From the NCBI GenBank assembly GCA_016793585.1, contig JAEUJR010000259.1, positions 1 through 22,653 of the forward strand: 22,653 bases of DNA. Reading direction: 5' to 3'. The translations under genes and the position numbers were made by a program. This DNA is from Archangium sp. (GTDB taxonomy: Bacteria; Myxococcota; Myxococcia; Myxococcales; Myxococcaceae). The notes beneath the pieces are model-generated. The model was not told the DNA's origin and made no database searches. It worked only from the letters and a program-made list of their open reading frames with translations. Position 1 is the stretch's first letter; each line of letters begins with the position of its first letter. Shown here one piece after another: positions 1 through 7,742 of the stretch.

Positions 1-4
1 CCCG

Positions 5-1291
5 GTGACCTGCCACGACAACGACACTCCCCGGCGTTTCGTCGGCATTGCTTCCCCGAAGGACATGGAACCGCTCTCGACTCCGTCTGGCACTTATCAG
101 CTCGTGCGCCGGCTCGCGGCGGGCGCCATGGGCACGGTGCACGAGGCGATCCAACCGGGCATTGGCCGGCACGTCGCGCTCAAGGTGTTGCTCCCGCACG
201 TGGCCGCGCAGCCCGACGCTCTGGAGCGCCTTCGCCGTGAAGCCCGCGCGCTCGCGCAGCTGAACCACCCTCACACCGTCACGGTGTTCGAGCTGATCGT
301 CGATCCTCCGCTGTTCGCCATCGCGATGGAGCTGGTCGACGGCGAGCCCGCCGATCAACGCCTCGCGAAGCAGGGGAAGCTGCCGTTCGCCGAGGTCGCC
401 ACCATCGCCAGTCAGGTGCTCTCGGTGCTCGAAGCGGCGCACGCGCAGGGCATCGTTCACCGCGATCTCAAGCCCGCGAACCTCATGTTCGATCGCTCGA
501 AGCCCGCGCCGTTCATTCGGGTCGTCGACTTCGGGTTGGCGGTGCTGCACGGCGCAGCGACGCCACGGCTCACCGCCGAGAACCAGACCCCGGGCACGGC
601 CGAGTACATGTCGCCCGAGCAGATTCGTGGCGAAGGGGCCGACGCGCGCAGCGATCTCTATTCGGCCGCGTGCGTGCTGTACGAGCTGCTGACGGGCTCG
701 GCGCCGTTCGAGTCGATGAACATGGTCAACGTGCTGACCGCGCACCTGTACCGGGAGCCGCCCACCCTCGAAGAGCGTGGCGTGCTCGACGTGCCGAAGG
801 CGTGGCAGGCGGTGCTGCGTCGTGCGCTCGCGAAGCCTGCTGATGCGCGGTTCTCGTCGGCGCTCGAGATGCGGCGCGCGTTCGATCAGGCGTTGCAGGC
901 CGAAGGCCGGGAGCCGGCCGCGCGGGTGTCGGCGTTCTCACCTCCAGCGTTCGTGGTCGCCGAGCCGGGCTCCTTGCCCATCGCGCTCGAGCTCGACGGT
1001 CTCGCTGCGCCGGAGATCGAGCTCGTGAAGACCGCGATCGCGGGCGTTGGCGCGCGTGAGGCCTCGACCCTCTCTGAAGCGGGCGTCGTCATCGTCGCTT
1101 CGCTGGAACGTGCCGTGGCCCTGGTGAAGCAGTCGCCGTCGCGGCCGGTGTTGCTCTGCGCGAAGACCGATGACCTCTCGACCCTCACCAAGTCGATCGA
1201 GGCCGGAGTGTTCGATCTGCTGCCGGTGCCGCTCGACTGGGGCGAGGTCGGTCGCCGCATCGTGCGCGCGTTGAACGAGGTGACGAGATGA
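5..1291 (+). CDS. Ser/Thr protein kinase with C-terminal receiver-like tail
   Basis: Eukaryotic-type (Hanks) protein kinase, expected to phosphorylate Ser/Thr of partner proteins in the cytosol. Visible in order: glycine-rich loop LAAGAMGTV (about residues 38-45), ATP-anchoring Lys60 in VALKVL, catalytic HRDLKPAN (Asp154), DFG (Asp175) and the SPE motif (Glu205), so all key catalytic residues are present. Residues about 325-425 look like a receiver domain in pattern, including GVFDLLPVPLDW near the end, but no phospho-acceptor Asp is evident; calling it a pseudo-receiver is my inference. No membrane segment is visible, unlike many PknB-type kinases. The GTG start at 5 is the first available, but the frame may continue beyond the window edge; ATG at 65 (Met21, just before the kinase fold) is an alternative. 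The stop overlaps the histidine kinase start by four bases (ATGA). Confidence 0.88.
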   Translation: MTCHDNDTPRRFVGIASPKDMEPLSTPSGTYQLVRRLAAGAMGTVHEAIQPGIGRHVALKVLLPHVAAQPDALERLRREARALAQLNHPHTVTVFELIVDPPLFAIAMELVDGEPADQRLAKQGKLPFAEVATIASQVLSVLEAAHAQGIVHRDLKPANLMFDRSKPAPFIRVVDFGLAVLHGAATPRLTAENQTPGTAEYMSPEQIRGEGADARSDLYSAACVLYELLTGSAPFESMNMVNVLTAHLYREPPTLEERGVLDVPKAWQAVLRRALAKPADARFSSALEMRRAFDQALQAEGREPAARVSAFSPPAFVVAEPGSLPIALELDGLAAPEIELVKTAIAGVGAREASTLSEAGVVIVASLERAVALVKQSPSRPVLLCAKTDDLSTLTKSIEAGVFDLLPVPLDWGEVGRRIVRALNEVTR

Positions 1292-2292
1292 GTGATCGCT
1301 TCGAAGACGTGCGCGCGCTGGCGCTGGCGCTGACGCAGGGCCACCGCGCCGCCGTGGTGCTCGCCGATGACGCACCGTCGGAGCTGATTCCCGAACGGCT
1401 TCGCACGCCGGGGCCGTCGTTCATCGAAGGCGAGCTCGTCGCCGTTCCGCTCTCGTCGCTCGGCATGCTGGCGGTCTGGCGCACGGCAGGCTCCGGTATT
1501 CCCCCAGCGCTCGAAGCCCTCGGCCGTCACGTCGGGCACGCGCTCGACTGTGAACGCGAGGCCATCACCCTTCGCCGCTCCGTCGAGCGTGCCGATCGTC
1601 TCGCGATGGTCGGGCAGCTCGCGGCGGGGCTCGCGCACGAGCTGGGAACGCCGCTCACGGTCGTGAGTGGGCGCGCACGTCAGCTCGCGGCCGGAGCGAT
1701 TCCGCCCGAGCAGGCACCCGAGGCCGCGCGCACCATCGCCGAACAGTCGGAGCGCATGGCCACCATCATTCGCCAGGTGCTCGACTACGCGCGCCGTCGG
1801 GGCCCGAAGCCCGGCCGCTATGACGTGCGCACCGTGATGTTGCAGGCGGTGGGGCTGCTCGGGCCGGTCGCAGCGCGCAAGCAGGTGACCCTCGGTTTCT
1901 CCGATCCCGGCACGCCTCGCGTCATCTCGTTCGACGGCAGCCAGGTGCTGCAGGTGATGACGAACCTCGTCGCCAACGCGATCGGCGCCACGCCGCCGGG
2001 CGGCAAGGTCGAGCTCTCGATGGCTGATGCCCCGGGCAAGACGCCTCCGCCCGAGACAGGACTTGGGCCCGGCACCTTCGTCGCGCTGCGCGTTCAAGAC
2101 ACGGGCGTGGGCATCGCCACCGAGCACCTGACGCGCGTCTTCGAACCGTTCTTTACGACGAAAGAAACGGGTGAAGGCACCGGCCTCGGGTTGTCGGTCT
2201 CGCTGAGCATCATTCGCGACCACGACGGGTGGATTGACGTAGACACGACGCGTGGCGCCGGAACCTGCTTCACCGTCTACCTCCCCGCGTGA
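1288..2292 (+). CDS. soluble sensor histidine kinase
   Basis: Two-component sensor kinase that should autophosphorylate on His and pass phosphate to the response regulator encoded next. Residues 1-90 may form a small GAF-like sensory region (weak, inferred from pattern). The dimerisation/phospho-acceptor helix follows with LAHELGTPL (His117), then the N box around MTNLVANAI (Asn226/Asn230), G1 DTGVGI (271-276), F box FEPFFTTK and G2 GTGLGL (297-302). Both halves of a HisKA/HATPase_c transmitter are therefore intact. No transmembrane helix is seen, so it likely reads a cytosolic signal, possibly from the upstream Ser/Thr kinase. ATG at 1288 overlaps the upstream stop (ATGA); the 3' end overlaps the next gene by 41 bases, a sign of tight co-expression. 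Confidence 0.93.
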   Translation: MSDRFEDVRALALALTQGHRAAVVLADDAPSELIPERLRTPGPSFIEGELVAVPLSSLGMLAVWRTAGSGIPPALEALGRHVGHALDCEREAITLRRSVERADRLAMVGQLAAGLAHELGTPLTVVSGRARQLAAGAIPPEQAPEAARTIAEQSERMATIIRQVLDYARRRGPKPGRYDVRTVMLQAVGLLGPVAARKQVTLGFSDPGTPRVISFDGSQVLQVMTNLVANAIGATPPGGKVELSMADAPGKTPPPETGLGPGTFVALRVQDTGVGIATEHLTRVFEPFFTTKETGEGTGLGLSVSLSIIRDHDGWIDVDTTRGAGTCFTVYLPA

Positions 2293-3664
2293 GCCTGCGC
2301 GGCTGCTGCTCGTCGACGACGACGCGGCGCTCTGCGAGATGCTCGCCTTCGATCTCAAGCAGCGCGGGTACGAGGTGACGTGGTGCACGACGGCCGAGAA
2401 GGCCCTGTCGTTGAGCGCGACCGAAGCCTTCGACACCGTCATCACCGATCTCAACCTGCGCACGAGCAGCGGCCTCGATCTCTGCCGTGAGCTCGTCACC
2501 CAGCAGCCACAGCTGCCGGTGATCATCATCACGGGCTTCGGCAGCATCGAGGCGGCGGTGCAGGCGATTCGTACGGGCGCCTACGACTTCATCACCAAGC
2601 CGTTCGACTTCGAGGCGCTCGCGTTGACGGTCGAGCGCGCGGTGCGGCACTTCTCGTTGGTGCGTGAGGTGCATCGCCTGCGCAGTGAAGTCACCCAGAA
2701 CCGGCCCCGGTTCCCCGAGCTGCTCGGCGAGAGCCCGCCGATGCTCGAGCTGTTTCGGGTGTTGGGCCGCGCCGCAGACTCGATGACGACCATTCTCGTC
2801 ACGGGCGAGAGCGGCGTGGGCAAAGAGCTGGTCGCGCGCGCCGTGCACCAGGCCAGTCGCCGCAAGCGCGGGCCCTTCGTCGCGCTGAACTGCGGGGCGC
2901 TGCCCGAGAACCTGCTCGAGAGCGAGCTGTTCGGTCACCTGCGCGGCGCGTTCACCGATGCCCGCAGCGATCGCCCGGGCGCGTTCCGTGAGGCGCACGG
3001 CGGCACGTTGTTCCTCGACGAGGTGGGCGAGCTGCCGCTCGCGCTCCAGCCGAAGCTGCTGCGCGTGCTGCAGGAGCGCACGGTGCGGCCCGTCGGCGCC
3101 GATCGCGAGCTGCCGGTCGACGTGCGCATCGTCTGCGCGACCAACGCCGACCTGAACGCCGCCGTCGCTGCTGGCCGGTTTCGCGAAGATCTCTACTACC
3201 GCCTCGACGTCGTGCACCTCGAGGTGCCTCCGCTGCGAACGCGCGGCACCGACGTGCTGTTGCTGGCGCAGGCGTTCCTCGAGCGGCTCGCGAAGCGTGA
3301 CTCGGTGCCCGTTCGCACGCTCACGCCCGAAGCGGCGCAGCGGCTGCTCGACTACGACTGGCCGGGCAACGTGCGCGAGCTGCTCAACGTGCTCGAGCGG
3401 GCGATCGCGCTCTCCGATGGGCCGTCGCTGCGGGTCGACGATCTGCCCGAGCGGCTGCGCGAGTCGCGTGCCGCCCAGCTGCCAGACGAGTTCGAGCCCT
3501 CGACGCTGCTCCCGCTCGCCGAGATGGAGCGCCGCTACATCTTGAAGGTGCTCGCGCTGAAGAAGGGCAACAAGCGGCAGACGGCCGACGCGCTCGAGGT
3601 CGATCGCAGCACGCTGTACCGAAAGCTCGCCCAGTTCGGTCAGGCCACCGAGGGAGACGAGTGA
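2252..3664 (+). CDS. NtrC-family sigma-54-dependent response regulator
   Basis: Transcription activator for sigma-54 promoters. Receiver domain (about 17-130) with the acidic pocket LLVDDD, phospho-acceptor Asp66 in VITDLNL and Lys116 in ITKPFD. AAA+ domain (about 157-390) with Walker A GESGVGKE (185-192), Walker B GTLFLDE (251-257) and sensor/arginine region RFREDLYYRL. The sigma-54 contact loop reads GAFTDA (232-237) where the consensus is GAFTGA. A Fis-type helix-turn-helix closes the protein (about 421-462, KRQTADALEVDRSTLYRKL). GTG at 2252 is the only usable start before the receiver domain, and lies inside the histidine kinase gene. Presumed cognate regulator of that kinase; its target promoters are unknown, and I saw no clear sigma-54 site in this window. 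Confidence 0.93.
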   Translation: MAPEPASPSTSPREPARLLLVDDDAALCEMLAFDLKQRGYEVTWCTTAEKALSLSATEAFDTVITDLNLRTSSGLDLCRELVTQQPQLPVIIITGFGSIEAAVQAIRTGAYDFITKPFDFEALALTVERAVRHFSLVREVHRLRSEVTQNRPRFPELLGESPPMLELFRVLGRAADSMTTILVTGESGVGKELVARAVHQASRRKRGPFVALNCGALPENLLESELFGHLRGAFTDARSDRPGAFREAHGGTLFLDEVGELPLALQPKLLRVLQERTVRPVGADRELPVDVRIVCATNADLNAAVAAGRFREDLYYRLDVVHLEVPPLRTRGTDVLLLAQAFLERLAKRDSVPVRTLTPEAAQRLLDYDWPGNVRELLNVLERAIALSDGPSLRVDDLPERLRESRAAQLPDEFEPSTLLPLAEMERRYILKVLALKKGNKRQTADALEVDRSTLYRKLAQFGQATEGDE

Positions 3665-5454
3665 GTCGCCCCTTCGTCGCGGCGGCGATGCTCTTCGCTG
3701 CGTCGGTGTTCGCCCAGAGCCCGGCGCCAGCCTTCGAGCTCGAGCGGCTGCGCCTCAACCCCGGCGCGAGGGCAGGGCTCGTCGTCGACTCGGCCGATCT
3801 GCTCGAGCCGCTCGACCTGCGCGTTGGCCTCACCGGGCACTACGAGCACGACCCGCTCATCATCGTGAACGAGCGCAACCAACGCCTCGCCAGCCTCGTT
3901 CGCAGCCGCGTCGGTGCCCACCTGACAGGAGCCTTCGGCGTCACGCGCTGGCTCGAGGTCGGAGTTCAGGTGCCCGTCGTGCTCTGGCAGGCGGGCGACG
4001 ATCTCTCGGCGCAGGGCATCACGCGCATCAGCGGCGCCGTCGCGCTCGGCACGCCGTGGCTGCAGGTGAGGGGAGCTCCGCTGCAGCAGTCGCGTGGCGC
4101 GCTCCTCGATCTCTCCGTCGGGCTCGGCCTCGGCCTTCCACTTGGCAGCGACGTCGCGCTCACGAAGGACGCGACGCTGTCGGTGCTCCCGACGGTCGGT
4201 GTGGGTCGGAGCTTCTCGCTCGGCGATCGGCCTGACTTCTTCCGCGTGGGCGGCTCGCTGTCGGTGCTCGCGCGGGGCGCCCGAACGTTGTCGCCGTCGG
4301 CGACGGTTCGCGACGAGGTCGGCAGCTACTTCTCCGCAGGGCTCATGATCTCGACGCTGGGCACGGGCCTTCGTGGCGAGCTCGCGGGCCGCCTCGACGT
4401 TCCCCTCACGCGCAGCCCCGTCTCGGGTGAGTTGCTGCTCGGCGTTCGTTCTCCGCGCGTTGGGCCGGTCGAGTTCTACGCGCTCGGTGGGCCCGGCCTG
4501 GGAAACCAGCCCGGCACGCCGCTGTTCCGCGTGCTCGCCGGTGTGGCCCTGGTGACGCCGCTCAAGAAGACCGAAGCGCCGCCGCCGCCGGTCATCGTCG
4601 ATCGCTGTGCCGTCGAACCGGCCGCCCCCGACTGCCCGCGCGCCGATGGCGATGGAGACGGTGTGCCCAACGCGAGTGACTCCTGCCCGCTCGTGATGGG
4701 CCTCGCGTCGCTCTCAGGCTGCCCCGACGTCGACGCCGACGGCGATGGCGTGTTCGCGAGCGTCGACGCGTGCCCTGCTCAGTCAGGGCCGTCGGCGCGT
4801 CGTGGGTGTCCCGCTCCTGATGCTGATGGCGATGGGCTCGACGACGATCTCGATCGCTGTCCTGCCGCCGCTGGGGTGGTCGCGTTCTCGGGCTGCCCGG
4901 ACTCTGACGGCGATGGCTTCGAAGACGCGGCCGACGGGTGCCCCCTGGAGGCGGGCGTCGAGGCATCACGCGGCTGTCCCGATCGCGATGAAGATGGTGA
5001 TGGCGTCGTCGATCGGTTCGACGCCTGCCGCACCGTGAAGGGCCCCGCGACGAATCAGGGCTGCCCGGCCACCGAACGGCAGTTGGTCGTGATCACCCGC
5101 GAACGGCTCGTCATTCGCGACAAGGTCTTCTTCGCGTCGGGGAAGGCCGTCGTGTTGCCTCGCAGCGCTGCGTTGCTCGCGCAGATCGCCCGAGTGCTGA
5201 AGGAGCACCCGGAGATCGAGCGCGTCTCGGTCGATGGCCACACCGACGATCGCGGCGATCGCGCGATGAACCAGAAGCTCAGCGAAGCCAGAGCCGCGGC
5301 GGTGCGCGAAACCCTCGTCGCCGCTGGCGTCGCGAAGGAGCGCATCACCTCGCGTGGCTTCGGCCCCGATCAGCCGGTTCAGCCCAACACCTCGGCCGCG
5401 GGCCGCGAGGCCAACCGGCGCGTCGAGTTCGTGATCGTCGGCGCCGAACACTGA
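3661..5454 (+). CDS. OmpA-family outer-membrane protein with thrombospondin type 3 repeats
   Basis: Predicted outer-membrane/peptidoglycan-linking protein. A signal peptide (about 1-19, ending VFA-QS) is followed by about 280 residues with the alternating pattern of a beta-barrel, a Pro-rich hinge (APPPPVIVD, 305-313), then about five calcium-binding TSP3-type repeats (about 325-470; DGDGDGVPN, DADGDGVFA, DADGDGLDD, DSDGDGFED, DEDGDGVVD, each followed by a Cys-Pro pair region). The C-terminus (about 484-593) is an OmpA domain with the peptidoglycan-binding pattern GHTDDRGD and LSEARAAAV (Asp529, Arg544). GTG at 3661 overlaps the stop of the response regulator gene, so it is probably translated from the same message. 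Co-expression with a kinase/two-component set suggests an envelope-related output or sensor, which is inference. Confidence 0.92.
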   Translation: MSRPFVAAAMLFAASVFAQSPAPAFELERLRLNPGARAGLVVDSADLLEPLDLRVGLTGHYEHDPLIIVNERNQRLASLVRSRVGAHLTGAFGVTRWLEVGVQVPVVLWQAGDDLSAQGITRISGAVALGTPWLQVRGAPLQQSRGALLDLSVGLGLGLPLGSDVALTKDATLSVLPTVGVGRSFSLGDRPDFFRVGGSLSVLARGARTLSPSATVRDEVGSYFSAGLMISTLGTGLRGELAGRLDVPLTRSPVSGELLLGVRSPRVGPVEFYALGGPGLGNQPGTPLFRVLAGVALVTPLKKTEAPPPPVIVDRCAVEPAAPDCPRADGDGDGVPNASDSCPLVMGLASLSGCPDVDADGDGVFASVDACPAQSGPSARRGCPAPDADGDGLDDDLDRCPAAAGVVAFSGCPDSDGDGFEDAADGCPLEAGVEASRGCPDRDEDGDGVVDRFDACRTVKGPATNQGCPATERQLVVITRERLVIRDKVFFASGKAVVLPRSAALLAQIARVLKEHPEIERVSVDGHTDDRGDRAMNQKLSEARAAAVRETLVAAGVAKERITSRGFGPDQPVQPNTSAAGREANRRVEFVIVGAEH

Positions 5455-5469
5455 CCGCAGCCGAGACGT

Positions 5470-5480
5470 TGCAAATTGCA
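5470..5480. promoter_or_regulatory. candidate operator palindrome upstream of the TetR-type gene
   Basis: TGCAA-A-TTGCA is a perfect 11-base inverted repeat and an AT-rich island in GC-rich surroundings. It sits in the 46-base gap between the OmpA gene stop and the TetR-type start at 5501. TetR repressors often bind palindromes in their own promoter, so an autoregulatory site is plausible. It is shorter than most TetR operators, and chance is not excluded. Confidence 0.3.
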
Positions 5481-5500
5481 GCAGTGCCGGAAGACGCGAC

Positions 5501-6247
5501 ATGGCGCGCGGCCCGAGGCCCAGCATTCTCGCGGAGTTTCACGGCGGCCCCGACCCTGCACTGCAGCCTCGCGCCATGCGAGAGACCGATCGAGATCGTC
5601 AGCGGGAAGCCACGCGCCGTCGCTTGTACGAGGCGTCGATCGAAGAGATCGCACGCGAAGGGCTCGAGGCCGCCTCGGTCGATCGCATCACGAAGGCCGC
5701 GGGCACCAGCCGCACGGCGTACTACTTCCACTTCCCCCACAAGGAGTCGGTCGTCGAGCTGCTGAACCAACGGCTCAGCAACGAGCTGGCGACCGCGCTC
5801 GGAGAGCTGCCGGCCGAAGCCGGGTTCGATGAGGCGCTGATGGCGGCGAACACCGTCATGGTGCGCTTCTTCGGCGAGGGCAGGCTCCTGGCTTCGGCCG
5901 CAGCGACGGTCTGGCTGTCGACCCGGCCCGTCGACCGGCCGCGCGCGCTCCTGCTCGATCGGGTCTCGCGTGATCACCGCGTCGTGCCGCTCGACGCCGA
6001 AGAGCTGGTCGATCGCCTGCGCATCATGCAGTGGATGACGGTGCTCGGTTGGAGCGTCGGCCAGCACGAGCGCCTCGCCGACGCGTTGACGGTGCTGACC
6101 GAGTTGCTCCTCTATGGCGTGCGCCCTCCCTCCCTTCGGGCCTCTGGAGCGCCGACGCCGAACCAGCCAGACCGCGCGCCCACCGCGCGTCGCGTCTTCA
6201 CCACCTCGCGAGCCGTGAAGCAGCTGGGTGAGGCGCTGCACGCCTGA
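5501..6247 (+). CDS. TetR/AcrR-family transcriptional regulator
   Basis: One-component DNA-binding regulator. The N-terminal helix-turn-helix is typical of TetR (about residues 36-85): RRRLYEASIEEIAREGLEA, then VDRITKAAGTSRTAYYFHFPHKESV, where the recognition helix ends in the family-typical YYFHF and K-E stretch. The remainder is a helical ligand/dimer domain with no recognisable ligand specificity; the last 40 residues are Pro/Arg-rich and look disordered. Start choice: ATG 5501 has GGAAG (5489-5493) eight bases upstream. ATG 5576 (Met26) has no visible ribosome site but would give the usual short N-terminus of TetR proteins, so it is a real alternative. The gene ends 7 bases before the convergent ferritin-like gene, leaving no room for a terminator hairpin between them. 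Confidence 0.88.
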   Translation: MARGPRPSILAEFHGGPDPALQPRAMRETDRDRQREATRRRLYEASIEEIAREGLEAASVDRITKAAGTSRTAYYFHFPHKESVVELLNQRLSNELATALGELPAEAGFDEALMAANTVMVRFFGEGRLLASAAATVWLSTRPVDRPRALLLDRVSRDHRVVPLDAEELVDRLRIMQWMTVLGWSVGQHERLADALTVLTELLLYGVRPPSLRASGAPTPNQPDRAPTARRVFTTSRAVKQLGEALHA

Positions 6248-6254
6248 GGCCCCT

Positions 6255-7073
6255 TCAGCGAAGCCCGAGGGCGCGCAGGCGCTCCCCGATGTCGTCGAGC
6301 GCGTCGTTCACGATCACGTTCTCTTGCGACGCCGGCAGCGCCCCAAGCCCGGCCTTCGCCGTCTCGTCGCGCAGGCGCCCCTCAAGAGCCCGCAGCTTTG
6401 GCGTCAGGCCGCTGGTGCCGAACGTTCGGCGAATCATCTCGGCCAGTTCGTTGGAGTACGCCGACAGCTCCTTGCGTTCTCGCGGGGTGAGCTTCGGCAG
6501 CACCTCACCAGCCACCTGCCAGGCGACGCGCACGTGCAGCGCTTCGTCTTTCAGCGTCTCGGCCAGCACCGCGCGCACCGTCGGCTGCTTCGTCGCGGCG
6601 TGACGTGCCTGAATCAACGCGAGCGAAACGGTCTCACTGAAGCAGCCGTTCGCCAGCGCCCAGACCGCGACGGGAACGTCTGACGGCGCGGCGAGCGATC
6701 GTGGCGAGTACTCGAGGCCGTCGGGAATCTCTTCGTCGTACCCGCCGAGCGCGTTCGCCAGCGCGAGCGAGAGCTCGGCGTGACGCACTTCGTCCTGCGC
6801 GATCGTGGCGTACGCGCCGATCGAGCCGAGCCCTGCGCCTTCACGCACGAGCGCGAGCACCACCTGCGAGACGGCAGGCACCGCGGCCAGCTCGCTCCAG
6901 GTTCGTCTCGACCAGAACCGCCGCGCCGCTTCGGAGTGGGGAAGGGCGCCGCGCAGCTCGTCGGTGCTCTCCTTCGTGCGGGCCGTCTGGGCGCGGCGCA
7001 GCTTTCGCCACACCACGTTCGTCTCGGGCAGCGCGACGCGCTTCACGGCTTCTTCTTCGGCTTCGCGCCCCAC
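6255..7073 (-). CDS. ferritin-like di-iron protein
   Basis: Four-helix-bundle ferritin-like protein of about 272 residues. The ligand set expected for a di-iron centre is visible: Glu61 (WSEL), Glu95 and His98 (DEVRH), Glu147 (CFSET), and Glu177 and His180 (DEALH), i.e. the E, ExxH, E, ExxH pattern of ferritins and di-iron oxidases. It is longer than bacterioferritin or rubrerythrin and lacks a rubredoxin Cys motif, so it is more likely an oxidase/hydroxylase-like or uncharacterised member than an iron store; the substrate cannot be told. The GTG start at 7073 overlaps the 3' end of the small upstream gene by 31 bases. It is the last gene of a three-gene minus-strand operon. The first about 40 residues are charged and lie outside the bundle. 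Confidence 0.8.
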   Translation of the reverse strand: MGREAEEEAVKRVALPETNVVWRKLRRAQTARTKESTDELRGALPHSEAARRFWSRRTWSELAAVPAVSQVVLALVREGAGLGSIGAYATIAQDEVRHAELSLALANALGGYDEEIPDGLEYSPRSLAAPSDVPVAVWALANGCFSETVSLALIQARHAATKQPTVRAVLAETLKDEALHVRVAWQVAGEVLPKLTPRERKELSAYSNELAEMIRRTFGTSGLTPKLRALEGRLRDETAKAGLGALPASQENVIVNDALDDIGERLRALGLR

Positions 7074-7264
7074 AGCGCCTCGGTGTCGGCCGACGGTGCG
7101 GTGTGCGGCGCCGTGTCGTGGGCGTCAGGCGGTCGAGGCAGCTCTTCCGAGAAGCCCGTGTCGTCGGGCTCGGCGCCTTGCGGCGCAGCGAACGAGCCCA
7201 GCAGCTCGTCCACCGCGGCCTTCACGTCGTCATCCGACTCCAGCTTGCGCTGCTTGGGCGCCAC
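7043..7264 (-). CDS. small acidic protein of unknown function
   Basis: Not recognised. 73 residues: a short predicted helix with DDDVKAAVDELLGSF near the N-terminus, then an acidic, Pro/Ala/Asp-rich and probably disordered middle, ending in the basic tail GAKPKKKP. No Cys, signal peptide or membrane segment. GTG start at 7264 lies 7 bases after the stop of the 123-residue gene, and the 3' end overlaps the ferritin-like gene by 31 bases. The position argues for translation as part of this operon. It could be a partner or adaptor of the di-iron protein (inference only). Confidence 0.55.
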   Translation of the reverse strand: MAPKQRKLESDDDVKAAVDELLGSFAAPQGAEPDDTGFSEELPRPPDAHDTAPHTAPSADTEALWGAKPKKKP

Positions 7265-7271
7265 GACGGCT

Positions 7272-7643
7272 TCAGCCCACCGGGTGAATCGGGCGCGGCT
7301 GACCGCTGGTGAACTTGAGGTCGAGGCCCAGCTTCGTCGCGAGCTTGTTCAGCTCGGCCGCCGCGTCACGCGTGAGCGCCACCGTGCCCTTGCTCATCTG
7401 GTTCGTCGACGAGCGCGCGTGAATCTCCTTGAGCACGCGCTTCTGCGAGGCGACGTCGTAGTTCGCGCCGATGGCCTTGGTCAGCTTCACCGCCTCGGCC
7501 TTGCCGAACTTGTACTGCTGCCCGAACAGCGGAGGCGTGTGGCCCGGCAGCGTGCGGCCGTAGGCGTGGTAGTCGTTCTTCTCGCTGTTGATCGTCTTGT
7601 TCGACAGCAGCGTCTCGACGCGCTTCGTGGTGCGAATGGTCAT
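7272..7643 (-). CDS. conserved-looking hypothetical protein, first gene of the ferritin-like operon
   Basis: Not recognised. 123 residues, basic, cysteine-free, with no signal peptide or membrane segment. The N-terminal half holds an aromatic/Gly/Pro stretch (NDYHAYGRTLPGHTPPLFG, about 23-41). The C-terminal half looks helical (LTRDAAAELNKLATKLGLDL). ATG at 7643 is the only sensible start; no strong ribosome site precedes it. It heads the minus-strand run toward the 73-residue gene and the di-iron protein, and is divergent from topA across 99 bases, which must hold promoters for both directions. Confidence 0.62.
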   Translation of the reverse strand: MTIRTTKRVETLLSNKTINSEKNDYHAYGRTLPGHTPPLFGQQYKFGKAEAVKLTKAIGANYDVASQKRVLKEIHARSSTNQMSKGTVALTRDAAAELNKLATKLGLDLKFTSGQPRPIHPVG

Positions 7644-7742
7644 GAAGCACGACGTAGTCCGACTGGTTTCTCACGTCGAGCGCGCATCGGGTCGCAAAGA
7701 CCTTTCTTGACGCGGCCCAACTCCACACGCTACCGAGGCCGA

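Noticed and set aside
886..2547. 553-codon minus-strand frame
   Set aside because: Mirror frame of the kinase and histidine kinase genes, without motifs.
4660..5070. Possible DNA-level tandem repeat in the OmpA gene
   Set aside because: The repetition is at protein level (TSP3 calcium repeats) with diverged codons; it is not a tandem DNA repeat.
7707..7736. TTGACG hexamer upstream of topA as a -35 box
   Set aside because: The -10 at proper spacing (TACCGA) is poor and would overlap the topA ribosome site, leaving no leader.
6780..7742. Open frame extending topA upstream to 6780
   Set aside because: It is antisense to the ferritin-like operon, Arg/Ala-rich, and the TOPRIM domain begins exactly at ATG 7743 with a ribosome site.
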